Of a stretch of DNA of 64,000 nucleotides, positions 8,050-16,311 are shown one piece after another (the first letter of the stretch is position 1; each line of letters begins with the position of its first letter). The position numbers and the translations under genes are program-made. A model generated the notes under the pieces. It saw nothing but the letters and a program-made list of their open reading frames with translations. It ran no database searches and was not told the origin of the DNA. The DNA comes from Ferrimonas balearica. Lineage in GTDB: Bacteria; Pseudomonadota; Gammaproteobacteria; Enterobacterales; Shewanellaceae. Location of the stretch: NCBI RefSeq assembly GCF_019802055.1, contig NZ_JAHVHW010000007.1, positions 868,001 to 932,000 on the forward strand, given 5' to 3'.

Positions 8050-8586
8050 ATGCAGATTTCACACTATCAAGCGGCGGATCCGGAGCGGATTCGAGGATTG
8101 TTTGCCCGTGCCTTTTCTGACGCAGAAGGGGAAGCGGAGGGGCAGTCGGTTGGTCAGCTGGCCTTCGAGTTGGTCGCCAATCAGGGTAACCACGACACCT
8201 TTGTGTTTGTTGCTGAGCAGGATGGCGAATTGGCTGGAGCCATTGTGTTTACCCGTCTGCTTCCGGCTAACGACGTGAGCGCGTTTCTGCTGTCACCGGT
8301 GGCGGTGCGCACCGATTACCAGGGCAAAGGGGTTGGACAGGCGCTGATCCGCTACGGCCTTGATGCCCTGAAGGCGGAAGGGGTCGAGGTGGCGGTGACC
8401 TACGGCGACCCGAACTTCTATGGCCGTGTGGGCTTTGAGCCGGTCAGTGAATCCGTGCTGCCTGCACCCCAGCCATTGAATTTTCCCCACGGCTGGCTGG
8501 CCCAGCCTCTGAATGCCGGGACATTGCCGTTGATGACCGGCCCGGTGCGCTGTGCTGCGCCGTTGGATAAGCCGGAGTATTGGTAA
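8050..8586 (+). CDS. GNAT-family N-acetyltransferase
   Basis: The protein has 178 residues. The acetyl-CoA-binding motif A is LSPVAVRTDYQGKGVGQALI (77-97), with the Q/RxxGxG/A element YQGKGVG. The C-terminal part VTYGDPNFYGRVGFEPV places it in the YhbS-like group (COG3153), whose members acetylate small molecules or proteins; the acceptor is unknown. It is preceded by its own promoter and followed by 223 nt that hold the rsgA leader, so it is probably monocistronic. Confidence 0.85.
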   Translation: MQISHYQAADPERIRGLFARAFSDAEGEAEGQSVGQLAFELVANQGNHDTFVFVAEQDGELAGAIVFTRLLPANDVSAFLLSPVAVRTDYQGKGVGQALIRYGLDALKAEGVEVAVTYGDPNFYGRVGFEPVSESVLPAPQPLNFPHGWLAQPLNAGTLPLMTGPVRCAAPLDKPEYW

Positions 8587-8671
8587 AGCCCGACGAGTGC
8601 GGTGACGGATGGAAGCGACCGTCGGCCAGGCGTAGACTGGGGAAGCGTCCCCAAAAAAGCGAGGAATGTTG

Positions 8672-8719
8672 ATGATTGAGTTATCCCCTGACCGGGCTGC
8701 GGAGCGCGTTTGTCGCTGA
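8672..8719 (+). CDS. putative 15-residue leader peptide upstream of rsgA
   Basis: ATG at 8672 follows GAGGAA with a 5-nt gap, a good ribosome-binding site. The product would be MIELSPDRAAERVCR, rich in acidic residues and Arg with one Pro. Its last codons lie inside the left arm of the first leader hairpin (8692-8703), so a translating or stalled ribosome would block that hairpin. The arrangement resembles leader-peptide attenuators. That the peptide is made is inferred from the Shine-Dalgarno and the fold only. Confidence 0.4.
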   Translation: MIELSPDRAAERVCR

Positions 8720-8805
8720 TTCCGCAGAAGCCCGGACTCGTAACGGCAGTGAGACTGTCGTCACCGTGCCAAAAAAGATGACGCGCTTCGGCGACGTCCG
8801 GGAAA
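8692..8805 (+). promoter_or_regulatory. structured rsgA leader with mutually exclusive pairings
   Basis: Hairpin A pairs CCGGGCTGCGGA (8692-8703) with TCCGC (8721-8725) and AGCCCGG (8729-8735), with a small bulge. The segment CCCGGAC (8731-8737) can instead pair perfectly with GTCCGGG (8796-8802), next to the rsgA Shine-Dalgarno GGGAA. A third hairpin, GACGCGC-TTCG-GCG-A-CGTC (8780-8798), also competes for 8796-8798. This is the layout of a translational attenuator or riboswitch. I do not recognise it as a known class. Confidence 0.5.
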
Positions 8806-8809
8806 TACG

Positions 8810-9868
8810 ATGAATACCAAACCGTTACCGTCCGCTCAGTTCACTCTGGCGCAACTGGGGTGGAAACCTTTTTATCAACAACAGCTGAGCCTGGAGCAGT
8901 GGGACTGCCGTCCCGCACGGGTGATGATGGTGCACCGCAACCGGGTGGTGCTGCTCAGCGAGCAGGGCTATCAGGACTTGTCACTGACCCACCTGATGCC
9001 CGCCTTTGCGGTGGGCGACTGGGTATTGCTCACCGAAGAGGGGGAGTTTGCCACACTCCTTGAACGTCAAAGTTTGTTTCGCCGCCGCGCAGCGGGGCCG
9101 GGCATTGATGAGCAGTTGATTGCCGCCAATATCGATACTTTGTTGGTGGTGAGCTCCTGCAACGACGACTTTAACCTCAACCGACTGGAGCGCTACCTGG
9201 CATTGGCTTATGAAGCCGAGGTAGAGCCGGTGGTGGTGTTGACCAAAGCGGATCTGCACCCCGATCCCGAAGGGCTGCTCCGACAGGTTCAGGCGCTGGA
9301 CCCTCTGCTGATGGTGGTGGCGATCAACGCCCTTGATGCCGAGGCCGCCAATGCACTGGCCCCCTGGTGTAGTCAGGGCCGAACCGTTGCACTGATGGGC
9401 TCTTCCGGCGTCGGTAAGTCCACGCTGATCAACACGCTGCTGGGCGGTGAGGTACAGAGCACCGCTGGCATTCGTGAGGATGACAGTAAGGGAAGGCACA
9501 CCACCACCGGGCGGTCTCTGCACCCCATGGTGCAGGGTGGCCTGTTGCTGGACACTCCTGGCATGAGGGAGCTGCAGTTGACGGACTGTGAGCAGGGGGT
9601 CAACGACGCCTTTGCTGAGATCACTGCATTCGCCGCTCAGTGCCGCTTTGGCGACTGCCAACACGAAAATGAACCGGGCTGTGCGGTCCGTAATGCCGTC
9701 GAGGAGGGGACGCTGTCGGAGCGTCGTCTGGCCAGCTATCGGAAGCTGATGCGAGAACAGGCCCATAACAGCGCGACTCTGGCGGAGAAGCGTTTTCGGG
9801 ACAAAGCCTTCGGTAAGCACTGCCGTTTGGTGCAACACCAACAGCGTGCGTTAAAAGGCAACCGTTGA
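8810..9868 (+). CDS. rsgA: ribosome small subunit-dependent GTPase A (RsgA) paralogue
   Basis: The protein has 352 residues. An N-terminal OB-fold (about 35-90) is followed by a circularly permuted GTPase domain: G4 TKAD at 145-148, G1 GSSGVGKS at 197-204, G3 DTPG at 248-251. A C-terminal zinc knuckle has C278, C283, H285 and C291, followed by basic helices. RsgA releases maturation factors from the 30S subunit late in assembly. The N-terminus (LAQLGWKPFYQQQ) differs from the canonical gammaproteobacterial RsgA that sits near psd/orn, so this is probably the second, paralogous copy found in Vibrio and Shewanella relatives. ATG 8810 follows the structured leader; GGGAA is 5-6 nt upstream. Confidence 0.92.
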   Translation: MNTKPLPSAQFTLAQLGWKPFYQQQLSLEQWDCRPARVMMVHRNRVVLLSEQGYQDLSLTHLMPAFAVGDWVLLTEEGEFATLLERQSLFRRRAAGPGIDEQLIAANIDTLLVVSSCNDDFNLNRLERYLALAYEAEVEPVVVLTKADLHPDPEGLLRQVQALDPLLMVVAINALDAEAANALAPWCSQGRTVALMGSSGVGKSTLINTLLGGEVQSTAGIREDDSKGRHTTTGRSLHPMVQGGLLLDTPGMRELQLTDCEQGVNDAFAEITAFAAQCRFGDCQHENEPGCAVRNAVEEGTLSERRLASYRKLMREQAHNSATLAEKRFRDKAFGKHCRLVQHQQRALKGNR

Positions 9869-9880
9869 TACTGCACCTTT

Positions 9881-9907
9881 AGAGGCCCCAATCGGGGCCT
9901 CTTTTTT
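9881..9907 (+). terminator. rho-independent terminator of rsgA
   Basis: AGAGGCCCC / GGGGCCTCT with loop AATC and six T follows the rsgA stop codon by 12 nt. Confidence 0.93.
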
Positions 9908-10035
9908 GTGCGCCGTAACCATGGTTGGTCAGATGCCGCTCGCCCCCTGTCTGCGCCTTTGCTACTATGCCGCGCCCCAATTTCCGGGGCGTGCGAGCGT
10001 AACGATTTACGCCATTGATTCAAGAGGTTGGTGAG

Positions 10036-10893
10036 ATGGTTTCCGTGGTCAGTATCAAGCGTACACAGGGGCTGGATGAGTATTGGCTGCAGGACAAAAT
10101 TGCGGCGGATCCTGCCATTCTGGGCTTGGGTGATCTGTTTGTTCGCGATAAAGAGCGGATCCAAAGTTTTGGCCGGCTCGACCTGCTGCTGGAGGGGGAC
10201 GATGTACGCTACTGCGTAGAGTGCATGTGCGGGCCACTGGACGCTGATCATCTGTTTCGCGCGGTCAGCTACTGGTTGCATGAAAAGGACCGCCATCCCC
10301 ACTATCAGCACGTGGCGGTACTGGTCGCGGAAGAGGTGCAGGCATCCCGCTTTTATGGGGTGGTGAATCTACTGGGTCAGGTGATGCCGATTGTGGTGAT
10401 CCAGGCGATCGCGCTGAGTGTTCCCGGCAGCAGTGAGGCCGCGCTGATCTTTAACAAGGCGATCGACACCCGCGAGCAGTTTGAGAGCGTTTCTGACGAC
10501 AGTCAGGAGGGCACTTACAAGGCGCCAGACCGGGAGTACTGGGAGAGCAAAGCCGGCGACAGGATGGCGATCATTGATGATCTGATTGCCCTGATGGCGG
10601 AAGCGCAACCGGGGCAGATGGAGGTCAACTACAAGGCGTCCTATATCGGCCTGAAGGTGAATGGTCGCATTGATAACACCATTCTGCTCTACCTCTACGC
10701 CAAGGGGATCAAGTTCGAGATCCGAGGTCACGGCAGTGAGGATACGGAACTGGTGCAGGCCATTACGGATGCGGGTTTTGACCAGTTCTCCTTCAATGGC
10801 CGCTATCGGATTAAGGTGGACCGCATTCTGGACGACGAACATAAGCGTCCATTTTTGCTGGGATTGGCAAAGGCCGCCTACGGCACACCGTAG
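10036..10893 (+). CDS. PD-(D/E)XK-nuclease-like protein of unknown function
   Basis: The protein has 285 residues from ATG 10036 (AGAGG 8 nt upstream; an in-frame TTG at 10015 is less likely). The first half has the pattern of a restriction-endonuclease-like fold: GRLDLLLEGDDVRYCVECMCGPLD, where the Asp of GRLD and the Glu of VECM would be the metal ligands, and then a helix, HLFRAVSYWLHEKDRHP. The usual ExK lysine is Met here, so catalysis may be altered. The second half (from about 150) contains a YIGLKVNGRIDNTILLYLYAK segment resembling a DUF5655-type end. The fold assignment is by pattern only. It stands alone, with no methylase or mobile-element gene nearby. Confidence 0.55.
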   Translation: MVSVVSIKRTQGLDEYWLQDKIAADPAILGLGDLFVRDKERIQSFGRLDLLLEGDDVRYCVECMCGPLDADHLFRAVSYWLHEKDRHPHYQHVAVLVAEEVQASRFYGVVNLLGQVMPIVVIQAIALSVPGSSEAALIFNKAIDTREQFESVSDDSQEGTYKAPDREYWESKAGDRMAIIDDLIALMAEAQPGQMEVNYKASYIGLKVNGRIDNTILLYLYAKGIKFEIRGHGSEDTELVQAITDAGFDQFSFNGRYRIKVDRILDDEHKRPFLLGLAKAAYGTP

Positions 10894-11077
10894 CGACAAA
10901 GTGGAACCAGAGGGGGAGCGTCGGTTGCCCTTTTTATTGGAGGTGCCCGGGAGAAAAGCCTGCCCACCTCCCGCACCGCACTTTATGACCGAATCGGCAT
11001 TTCGGAGCAAGGGCGGTTTACCTTCCTGTAACAATGCACTTCAATAGCCCCAGTCAAACTTGACGTATGGGGTGGAG

Positions 11078-11356
11078 ATGATAACGGCACTGATGCTGTT
11101 GGTCGCTTCGGAGCTGGTTCAGGCTACGGCCTGCCAGCCGCTGATTCTGAAGTGTGAGGAGATGGCCTATCGGGCCAAAGCCCAGTGTCTGAAAAACGAA
11201 CAGGAGCCAGCTAAGGCCTGTGCCGATCGCCAACGCATTGTCTTTGACTACTGCATCTCTCGGGTCAAAGTCTCTCATCCCGAGGCGGCGCACTGTTTCC
11301 AGGGCCTGGCACGGCCCGATACGCCTTCGGCGCACCGCCCCAAATCCCATCCCTGA
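11078..11356 (+). CDS. small secreted Cys-rich protein
   Basis: The protein has 92 residues from ATG 11078, which has GGTGGAG directly upstream. The N-terminus MITALMLLVASELVQATA looks like a Sec signal peptide. The mature part has six Cys (CQPLILKCEEM, AQCLKNEQ, KACADRQ, FDYCISRV, AHCFQGL) with spacing suggesting alpha-helical hairpins held by disulfides. I do not recognise the family. An open frame of similar length exists on the opposite strand, but it has neither signal peptide nor Shine-Dalgarno. The ~180 nt before this gene hold only a GGAGGTG/CACCTCC inverted repeat (about 10940-10971). Confidence 0.55.
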   Translation: MITALMLLVASELVQATACQPLILKCEEMAYRAKAQCLKNEQEPAKACADRQRIVFDYCISRVKVSHPEAAHCFQGLARPDTPSAHRPKSHP

Positions 11357-11460
11357 TCTGTGGCATCCTCCTTCTCCGTCTCAGAACATTGGCTTCGGAG
11401 ATGTCGGATCGGGAGACCCTGATTAGGCCGTTTTTCACCTACCACTTTAGATATATTTTT

Positions 11461-11478
11461 CTACCCATTTATGGGTAG
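11461..11478. promoter_or_regulatory. 18-bp palindrome upstream of the porin
   Basis: CTACCCAT-TT-ATGGGTAG is perfect and lies in an AT-rich stretch with no T tract after it, so it is more like an operator than a terminator. No known consensus is recognised. Confidence 0.35.
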
Positions 11479-11524
11479 TTCGACGGCGTTCGCCGATATT
11501 TCCCAGTTTTGTGGATTTGCGAAT

Positions 11525-11540
11525 TGTGATCGGCGTCACT
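11525..11540 (+). promoter_or_regulatory. candidate CRP site upstream of the porin
   Basis: TGTGA-TCGGCG-TCACT matches the CRP consensus TGTGA-N6-TCACA with one mismatch. A class II position would put the start site near 11574, with GATTAA (11561-11566) as a weak -10. The untranslated leader would then be about 215 nt. This is inferred. Confidence 0.45.
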
Positions 11541-11789
11541 CGTCAGGCTAAATAATGCGAGATTAACTCCCCTGAATCTCCGTCAATCTGTGTGGGAACT
11601 CAAGGTTGCCACAAGGTTATCGACGCTGATCGAAAGTTGTTAACGGCATGCTACTCATCCAGCTTGCAACCGGTACACACTGCGGTCGTTGGTTCCGGAA
11701 CTGACGTTCAAAACGGACTTCCGGACCGCCCAGCCTCGGCAGGAAATGCTGAGGGGGAAGAGAATAACTCCGGTTCAAAGGATGCGATG

Positions 11790-12983
11790 ATGAAACGACT
11801 CAGCCTGATCAGCCTGGCGATGATGACCGCCTTTCCTGCCATGGCCAACGATACCCTGATCGATGCCCTGCAAGACGGCAAGGTTAACCTGGACATGCGT
11901 CTGCGCTACGAGAACGTCAGCCAGGATAACGCCCTTAAGGATGCCGATGGTTTGACCCTGCGTACCCGCCTGACCTACACCACTGGTGACCTTAACGGCT
12001 TCTCTGCTCTGGTTGAGTTTGAGGATTCACGTGTGGTGGCGGGCATGGATGATTACAACAACGCCATCGGCAAGAACCCGGACTACTCCGTGATTGCGGA
12101 TCCGGAAACCACGGAACTGGATCAGGCGTTTCTGCAGTACCAGAACTACGGTGTGAAGGCCCGTCTGGGCCGTCAGGTGCTGACGTTCGACAACCATCGC
12201 TTTGTCGGCCATGTCGGCTGGCGCCAGGATCGTCAGACCTTTGATGCGGCCAGCATCGTCTACAACCCGGTCGAAGACCTGACCCTGAACTACGCCTACG
12301 TCACCAAGCGCAATCGCATCTTTGCGGAAGCGAAGGACGTGGACTCCAAAGACCACCTGCTCAACGGCAGCTATAAGCTTGGCATTGGCACTCTGAGCGG
12401 CTACGGCTACCTGCTGGAAGAGGACTCAGAGATCAGCAATGGCATCGATACTTACGGGGTACGCTTTGCCGGCAGTCACGCTCTGGATGCGCTGAAGCTG
12501 ATCTACGCCGCAGAATACGCCACCCAGTCCTACAACAAAGCGGATGCGGACTTTGATGCGGATTACATGCTGGTGGAAGGGGGCGTGGGCTTTTCCGGTC
12601 TGACTGCCAAAGTGGGTTACGAAGTGCTGGGCTCTGACGATGGCCAGTACGGGTTCTCCACGCCGCTGGCAACGCTCCATAAGTTCAACGGTTGGGCGGA
12701 TCAGTTCCTGAGCACGCCGAAAGAGGGTCTGGTTGACCTCTACGCCAGCGTGGGTGGCCCGTTGCTGGGCGGCAATTGGGCGGTGGTGTACCACACTTAT
12801 GAAGCGGACCAGGCCAGCGCCACCGTGGATGATCTGGGTGACGAATGGAACGTCAGCTACGGTCGCAAGTTTATGAAGCACTACAACGCGGGCATCAAGT
12901 ACGCCGCTTACAGCGCCGGGGATGTGGACGCGGGTAAAGTGGATACCGACAAGGTCTGGGTGTGGGCGGGTATCGCTTTCTGA
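11790..12983 (+). CDS. outer-membrane porin (alginate-export-like beta-barrel)
   Basis: The protein has about 397 residues from ATG 11790, which has AAGGA 7 nt upstream; an ATG one codon earlier is also possible. Signal peptide MKRLSLISLAMMTAFPAMA is followed by alternating amphipathic strands and a terminal aromatic strand ending VWVWAGIAF. Segments LDMRLRYENVSQDNA, LTLRTRLTYTTGDLNGF and ARLGRQVLTFDNHRFVG are typical of the alginate-export/OprB-like porins of Alteromonadales. The substrate is unknown. The 430 nt upstream hold the palindrome at 11461, a candidate CRP site and a long leader, which suggests regulation by carbon supply. Confidence 0.85.
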   Translation: MKRLSLISLAMMTAFPAMANDTLIDALQDGKVNLDMRLRYENVSQDNALKDADGLTLRTRLTYTTGDLNGFSALVEFEDSRVVAGMDDYNNAIGKNPDYSVIADPETTELDQAFLQYQNYGVKARLGRQVLTFDNHRFVGHVGWRQDRQTFDAASIVYNPVEDLTLNYAYVTKRNRIFAEAKDVDSKDHLLNGSYKLGIGTLSGYGYLLEEDSEISNGIDTYGVRFAGSHALDALKLIYAAEYATQSYNKADADFDADYMLVEGGVGFSGLTAKVGYEVLGSDDGQYGFSTPLATLHKFNGWADQFLSTPKEGLVDLYASVGGPLLGGNWAVVYHTYEADQASATVDDLGDEWNVSYGRKFMKHYNAGIKYAAYSAGDVDAGKVDTDKVWVWAGIAF

Positions 12984-12998
12984 GCGACAATCACGCAA

Positions 12999-13029
12999 TA
13001 AAAAAAGGACGGCTTAGCCGTCCTTTTTT
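12999..13029. terminator. bidirectional terminator between porin and ridA
   Basis: A7-GGACGGC / GCCGTCC-T6 stem-loop with A and T tracts on both sides serves the convergent porin (plus) and ridA (minus) genes. Confidence 0.9.
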
Positions 13030-13043
13030 GCGTCAGCAACCGA

Positions 13044-13427
13044 TCACTTGCGGTAAGCGATCGCTTCCACTTCAACCAGGGCATCCTTGGGCAGGCGGGC
13101 AGCCTGTACGCAGGAGCGGGCCGGAGCGGCTTCGGTACCGAATACTTCGGTGTATACCTCGTTAAAGGCAACGAAGTCGTTCATGTCGGCCAGGAAGCAG
13201 GTGGTTTTCACCACGGTATCGGTGCAGGCGCCAGCTTGTTCCAGTACGGCTTTCAGGTTTTCCAGAGACTGACGAGCCTGCTCTTTGATGCCGCCTTCAA
13301 CCATAACCATGGTTTCAGGCACCAGCGGCAGCTGGCCGGAGGTGAACACCAGGCGGTCCAGGGCGATGCCCTGAGAGTAGGGGCCGATGGCTTCCGGAGC
13401 GTGGCTGGTGTGGATGACGTTTTTCAT
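13044..13427 (-). CDS. ridA: RidA-family 2-iminoalkanoate deaminase
   Basis: The protein has 127 residues, the standard length of the YjgF/RidA family. Signature segments are [12 protein letters not shown] (10-21), [11 protein letters not shown], and the C-terminal [16 protein letters not shown], with the key Arg in APARSCVQ. RidA hydrolyses reactive enamine/imine intermediates such as 2-aminoacrylate, which PLP-dependent serine dehydratases release. It lies 53 nt after dsdA on the same strand, so the enzyme that makes 2-aminoacrylate and the one that removes it are probably cotranscribed. GAGGTAGAGA precedes the ATG. Confidence 0.93.
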   Translation of the reverse strand: MKNVIHTSHAPEAIGPYSQGIALDRLVFTSGQLPLVPETMVMVEGGIKEQARQSLENLKAVLEQAGACTDTVVKTTCFLADMNDFVAFNEVYTEVFGTEAAPARSCVQAARLPKDALVEVEAIAYRK

Positions 13428-13480
13428 TCTCTACCTCAAGTGTGTATGCGACGAACTGGGGTTTCGTCGCGGGTCTGAAT

Positions 13481-14803
13481 TCAAGCGTTGGCCTGGGCCA
13501 GGTATTTTGCCATCTCTTCGGCCGGAACCATACCTCCGCCGGTCGCCCACACCAGGTGGGTCGCGTTGGCCAGCGTGTCCGGGGACAGTGCCAATCGCTC
13601 GAGATAGCGCCGATCAGCGCAAACCCGGATGGGGCCGGGCATGCCTGCCAGGGCTGAGGGCTCCAGTTGGATCCCCTCGGTGCGGTCTAACAGCCCAAGA
13701 AGATCAATCATCTGTTGATCTTCCAGCGTCAGGTAACCGTCAATCAGCCGCTCCATGGCACGTCCTACAAAGCCGGAGGGTCGGCCCACGGCCAAACCAT
13801 CGGCCGCGGTGAGATTATCAATACCCAGATCCTGAACTGCAATAGCGTCGTGCAATCCGGTGTGAACGCCCAGCACCATACAGGGTGAGTGGGTGGGCTC
13901 CGCGAACAGGCAGTGGACATGGTCGCCAAAGGCCAGCTTGAGGCCAAACGCCACGCCACCGGGGCCTCCTCCCACACCGCAGGGCAGGTAGACAAACAGA
14001 GGGTGCTTGGCATCAACCCGGATGCCCATCTGGTCAAACTGGGCTTTTACCCGTTCGCCAGCCACCGCGTATCCCAGGAACAGAGTGGAGGAGTTTTCAT
14101 CGTCGATAAAGAAGCAGTGGGGATCGGACTCCGCCGCTTTGCGGCCCTCCTCCACGGCGACACCGTAGTCCTGGTCATACTCCACGACGTTGACACCGTG
14201 AGCGCGCAGTTTCGCCTTTTTCCACTCCCGGGCGTCAGCGGACATGTGCACCGTGACATCGAAGCCCAGTTTGGCGCTGATGATGCCGATGGACATGCCC
14301 AGATTGCCGGTGGAGCCTACGGCGATGCGCCGCTGTGAAAAGAGGGCGCGGCAGTTTTCATTGAACAGAATGCGGTAGTCGTCCTGATGGGTGATAAGAC
14401 CCGCGTCCAGCGCCAGTGCCTCGGCGTGAGTGAGTACTTCGTAAATGCCGCCCCGGGCTTTGATGGAACCGGAGATGGGTAGATGACTGTCCTTTTTCAG
14501 CAGCAGTCGTCCGGGAATGGGCTGGCTGAACTGCTGTGCCAGAGCAGACTGCATCCTGGGAATGGCCACCAGTTCCGATTCGATCAGGCCGCCCGCCCCT
14601 GCGGTTTCCGGAAAAGCCTCGGCCAGATAGGGGGCGAAGCGGCGTAGGCGGGCGCTGGCGTCGGCCACGTCCTCCCGGGTCAGGCCCACATGGGGCAGGG
14701 CCTCGGTCAGTGAGGTTACTGCGGGGTTAAACCAGCAGATCGGTTCGAGGTCGATCAGTTGCTGGACCAGCGGATAGCGGCCAATAAGGTCGGAGCGATT
14801 CAT
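13481..14803 (-). CDS. dsdA: D-serine dehydratase
   Basis: The protein has 440 residues, the DsdA length. The PLP lysine is K115 in SGSIKARGG, and a phosphate-binding loop GSTGNLG is present with a downstream [16 protein letters not shown] segment. DsdA converts D-serine to pyruvate and ammonia through 2-aminoacrylate. No dsdC or dsdX is adjacent; instead the gene sits 36 nt after clsA and before ridA. The Shine-Dalgarno is weak, so translation may depend on coupling. D-serine use or detoxification is the likely role. Confidence 0.93.
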   Translation of the reverse strand: MNRSDLIGRYPLVQQLIDLEPICWFNPAVTSLTEALPHVGLTREDVADASARLRRFAPYLAEAFPETAGAGGLIESELVAIPRMQSALAQQFSQPIPGRLLLKKDSHLPISGSIKARGGIYEVLTHAEALALDAGLITHQDDYRILFNENCRALFSQRRIAVGSTGNLGMSIGIISAKLGFDVTVHMSADAREWKKAKLRAHGVNVVEYDQDYGVAVEEGRKAAESDPHCFFIDDENSSTLFLGYAVAGERVKAQFDQMGIRVDAKHPLFVYLPCGVGGGPGGVAFGLKLAFGDHVHCLFAEPTHSPCMVLGVHTGLHDAIAVQDLGIDNLTAADGLAVGRPSGFVGRAMERLIDGYLTLEDQQMIDLLGLLDRTEGIQLEPSALAGMPGPIRVCADRRYLERLALSPDTLANATHLVWATGGGMVPAEEMAKYLAQANA

Positions 14804-14839
14804 TGAGGGGAAGCTCTTAGTACAACAGATAATCGGGAA

Positions 14840-16300
14840 TTAAAGCAGCGGCGCAAACATATAGAAGAACTGCTCCGCCAGTTTGTGGCGCAGGGGACGC
14901 TCCCGCCACTCCTCCTGTTTCAGGGGGTAGGATTGGGAGAGGTAATCGTCGTGGACCGCCTTCAGGTGATCACACAGGGATTCATCGTCCACCGCCAGGG
15001 TGATTTCGCCGTTCAGCTTAAGGCTGCGGATGTCCATGTTTACGGTGCCGATAAGGCAGTGATCGTCGTCGATAAGCAGCGATTTGGTGTGCAACAGCCC
15101 GCCTTTAAAACGGTAGATGTTGACGCCGGAACGCAGCAACTCACTAAAGAAGGAGCGGCTGGCCCACTCCACCATCATGGAGTCATTCTTATCGGGCACA
15201 ATCAGATTCACGGTGACGCCACTTTGGGCGGCGGTCTTCAGCGCTTCCATCAGATGCTCGCTGGGCACGAAGTAGGGGGAGCACAGAGTGAGGCTCTTGC
15301 GGGCGTGATAGATGGAGAGCAGCAGCACCTTCTGAATCACGTTGTCCGGCAGCCCGGGTCCGGAGGGGATCACCTGCAGGGCGTCTTCTCCGTGGGGCTC
15401 GTGGGCCAGAGTATCAAACTTGGGCACGGAGGGCAGATGGCGCTCACCGGTCTCAACCTCCCAATCCCAGGACTGAATTGCACGGAGAACGGGAACCGCC
15501 GGGCCGGTAAAGCGCACCAGAACGTCGACCCATTGGCCGACCCCCGCATCCTGCTTAAACACTCGGCTGTCTGCCAGGTTCATGGAGCCGGTATAGCCAA
15601 TCTGATTGTCGATAACGACGATCTTGCGATGCTGGCGCAGGTCCAGGCGCCGGAAAAACATTCGAAGGGGGCTTACTGCCAGCGCTTCAATCACTTCGAT
15701 GCCCGCTTTGGAGAGGGTGTCTGGCCAACCACTGTTAAAGAAGCTGCGGCTGCCTGCGGCGTCCAACAGCACCTGTACCTGCACACCGCGTGCTGCCGCA
15801 CGAACCAGAGCGTCGGCCACCTCATCGGCGCGACCGCCGGGGCTCCAGATATAAAACTCCAGGGCGATGCTCTGGCGGGCGTCGTTGATGTCCTCGATCA
15901 GCCGGTCAAAGATGGTGTCCCCTTGATGGAGCAGTTCCATATGGTTGCCCACCAGCGAGGGGATGCCGGTGCGATTAAGGCACAGGCCGTGGATAGGGCG
16001 GGCATGGTGGCCCATCTGTGGGACCGAGCGGCGGTGTTGGTCCGCCAGTTCAGCAAACCACTGGGCGTAGGGCTCAAACATCGCTTCAGCGCGCGTGGCC
16101 CGCTTTTTGCCGATATTGAGTTCACCAAACAGGAGATAACAAACCACCCCGAACAGGGGGATGATGTAGATAAGCAGAAGCCAGGCGAGGGAGACGCCGA
16201 AGGGACGCCGTTTCAGGGCGATACGTAACGATACCCCGGCCACCAGCACCCAGTAGCCGGCCAGGGACAGCAGGGTTGCCGCCTGATAGAGGTTATCCAT
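14840..16300 (-). CDS. clsA: cardiolipin synthase A
   Basis: The protein has 486 residues, like Escherichia ClsA. Two N-terminal membrane segments (about 8-28 and 38-58) precede two phospholipase-D HKD motifs: H224-K226-D231 (HRKIVVID) and H404-K406-D411 (HTKSLLID). ClsA condenses two phosphatidylglycerols into cardiolipin and glycerol at the inner membrane. It lies 11 nt after the upstream phosphatase-like lipoprotein gene and 36 nt before dsdA, suggesting one transcript. Confidence 0.95.
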   Translation of the reverse strand: MDNLYQAATLLSLAGYWVLVAGVSLRIALKRRPFGVSLAWLLLIYIIPLFGVVCYLLFGELNIGKKRATRAEAMFEPYAQWFAELADQHRRSVPQMGHHARPIHGLCLNRTGIPSLVGNHMELLHQGDTIFDRLIEDINDARQSIALEFYIWSPGGRADEVADALVRAAARGVQVQVLLDAAGSRSFFNSGWPDTLSKAGIEVIEALAVSPLRMFFRRLDLRQHRKIVVIDNQIGYTGSMNLADSRVFKQDAGVGQWVDVLVRFTGPAVPVLRAIQSWDWEVETGERHLPSVPKFDTLAHEPHGEDALQVIPSGPGLPDNVIQKVLLLSIYHARKSLTLCSPYFVPSEHLMEALKTAAQSGVTVNLIVPDKNDSMMVEWASRSFFSELLRSGVNIYRFKGGLLHTKSLLIDDDHCLIGTVNMDIRSLKLNGEITLAVDDESLCDHLKAVHDDYLSQSYPLKQEEWRERPLRHKLAEQFFYMFAPLL

Positions 16301-16311
16301 CTAAGGGGTTG

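Noticed and set aside
8647..8656. GGGGA-AGCG-TCCCC hairpin followed by A6, considered as a terminator
   Set aside because: On the plus strand it is followed by A, not T, and on the minus strand T comes before the stem, so it cannot be an intrinsic terminator of either strand.
11054..11350. 98-residue minus-strand open frame opposite the small Cys-rich gene
   Set aside because: No signal peptide or Shine-Dalgarno; the plus-strand frame has both.
14885..16228. 447-residue plus-strand open frame
   Set aside because: Antisense shadow of clsA, which shows both HKD motifs.
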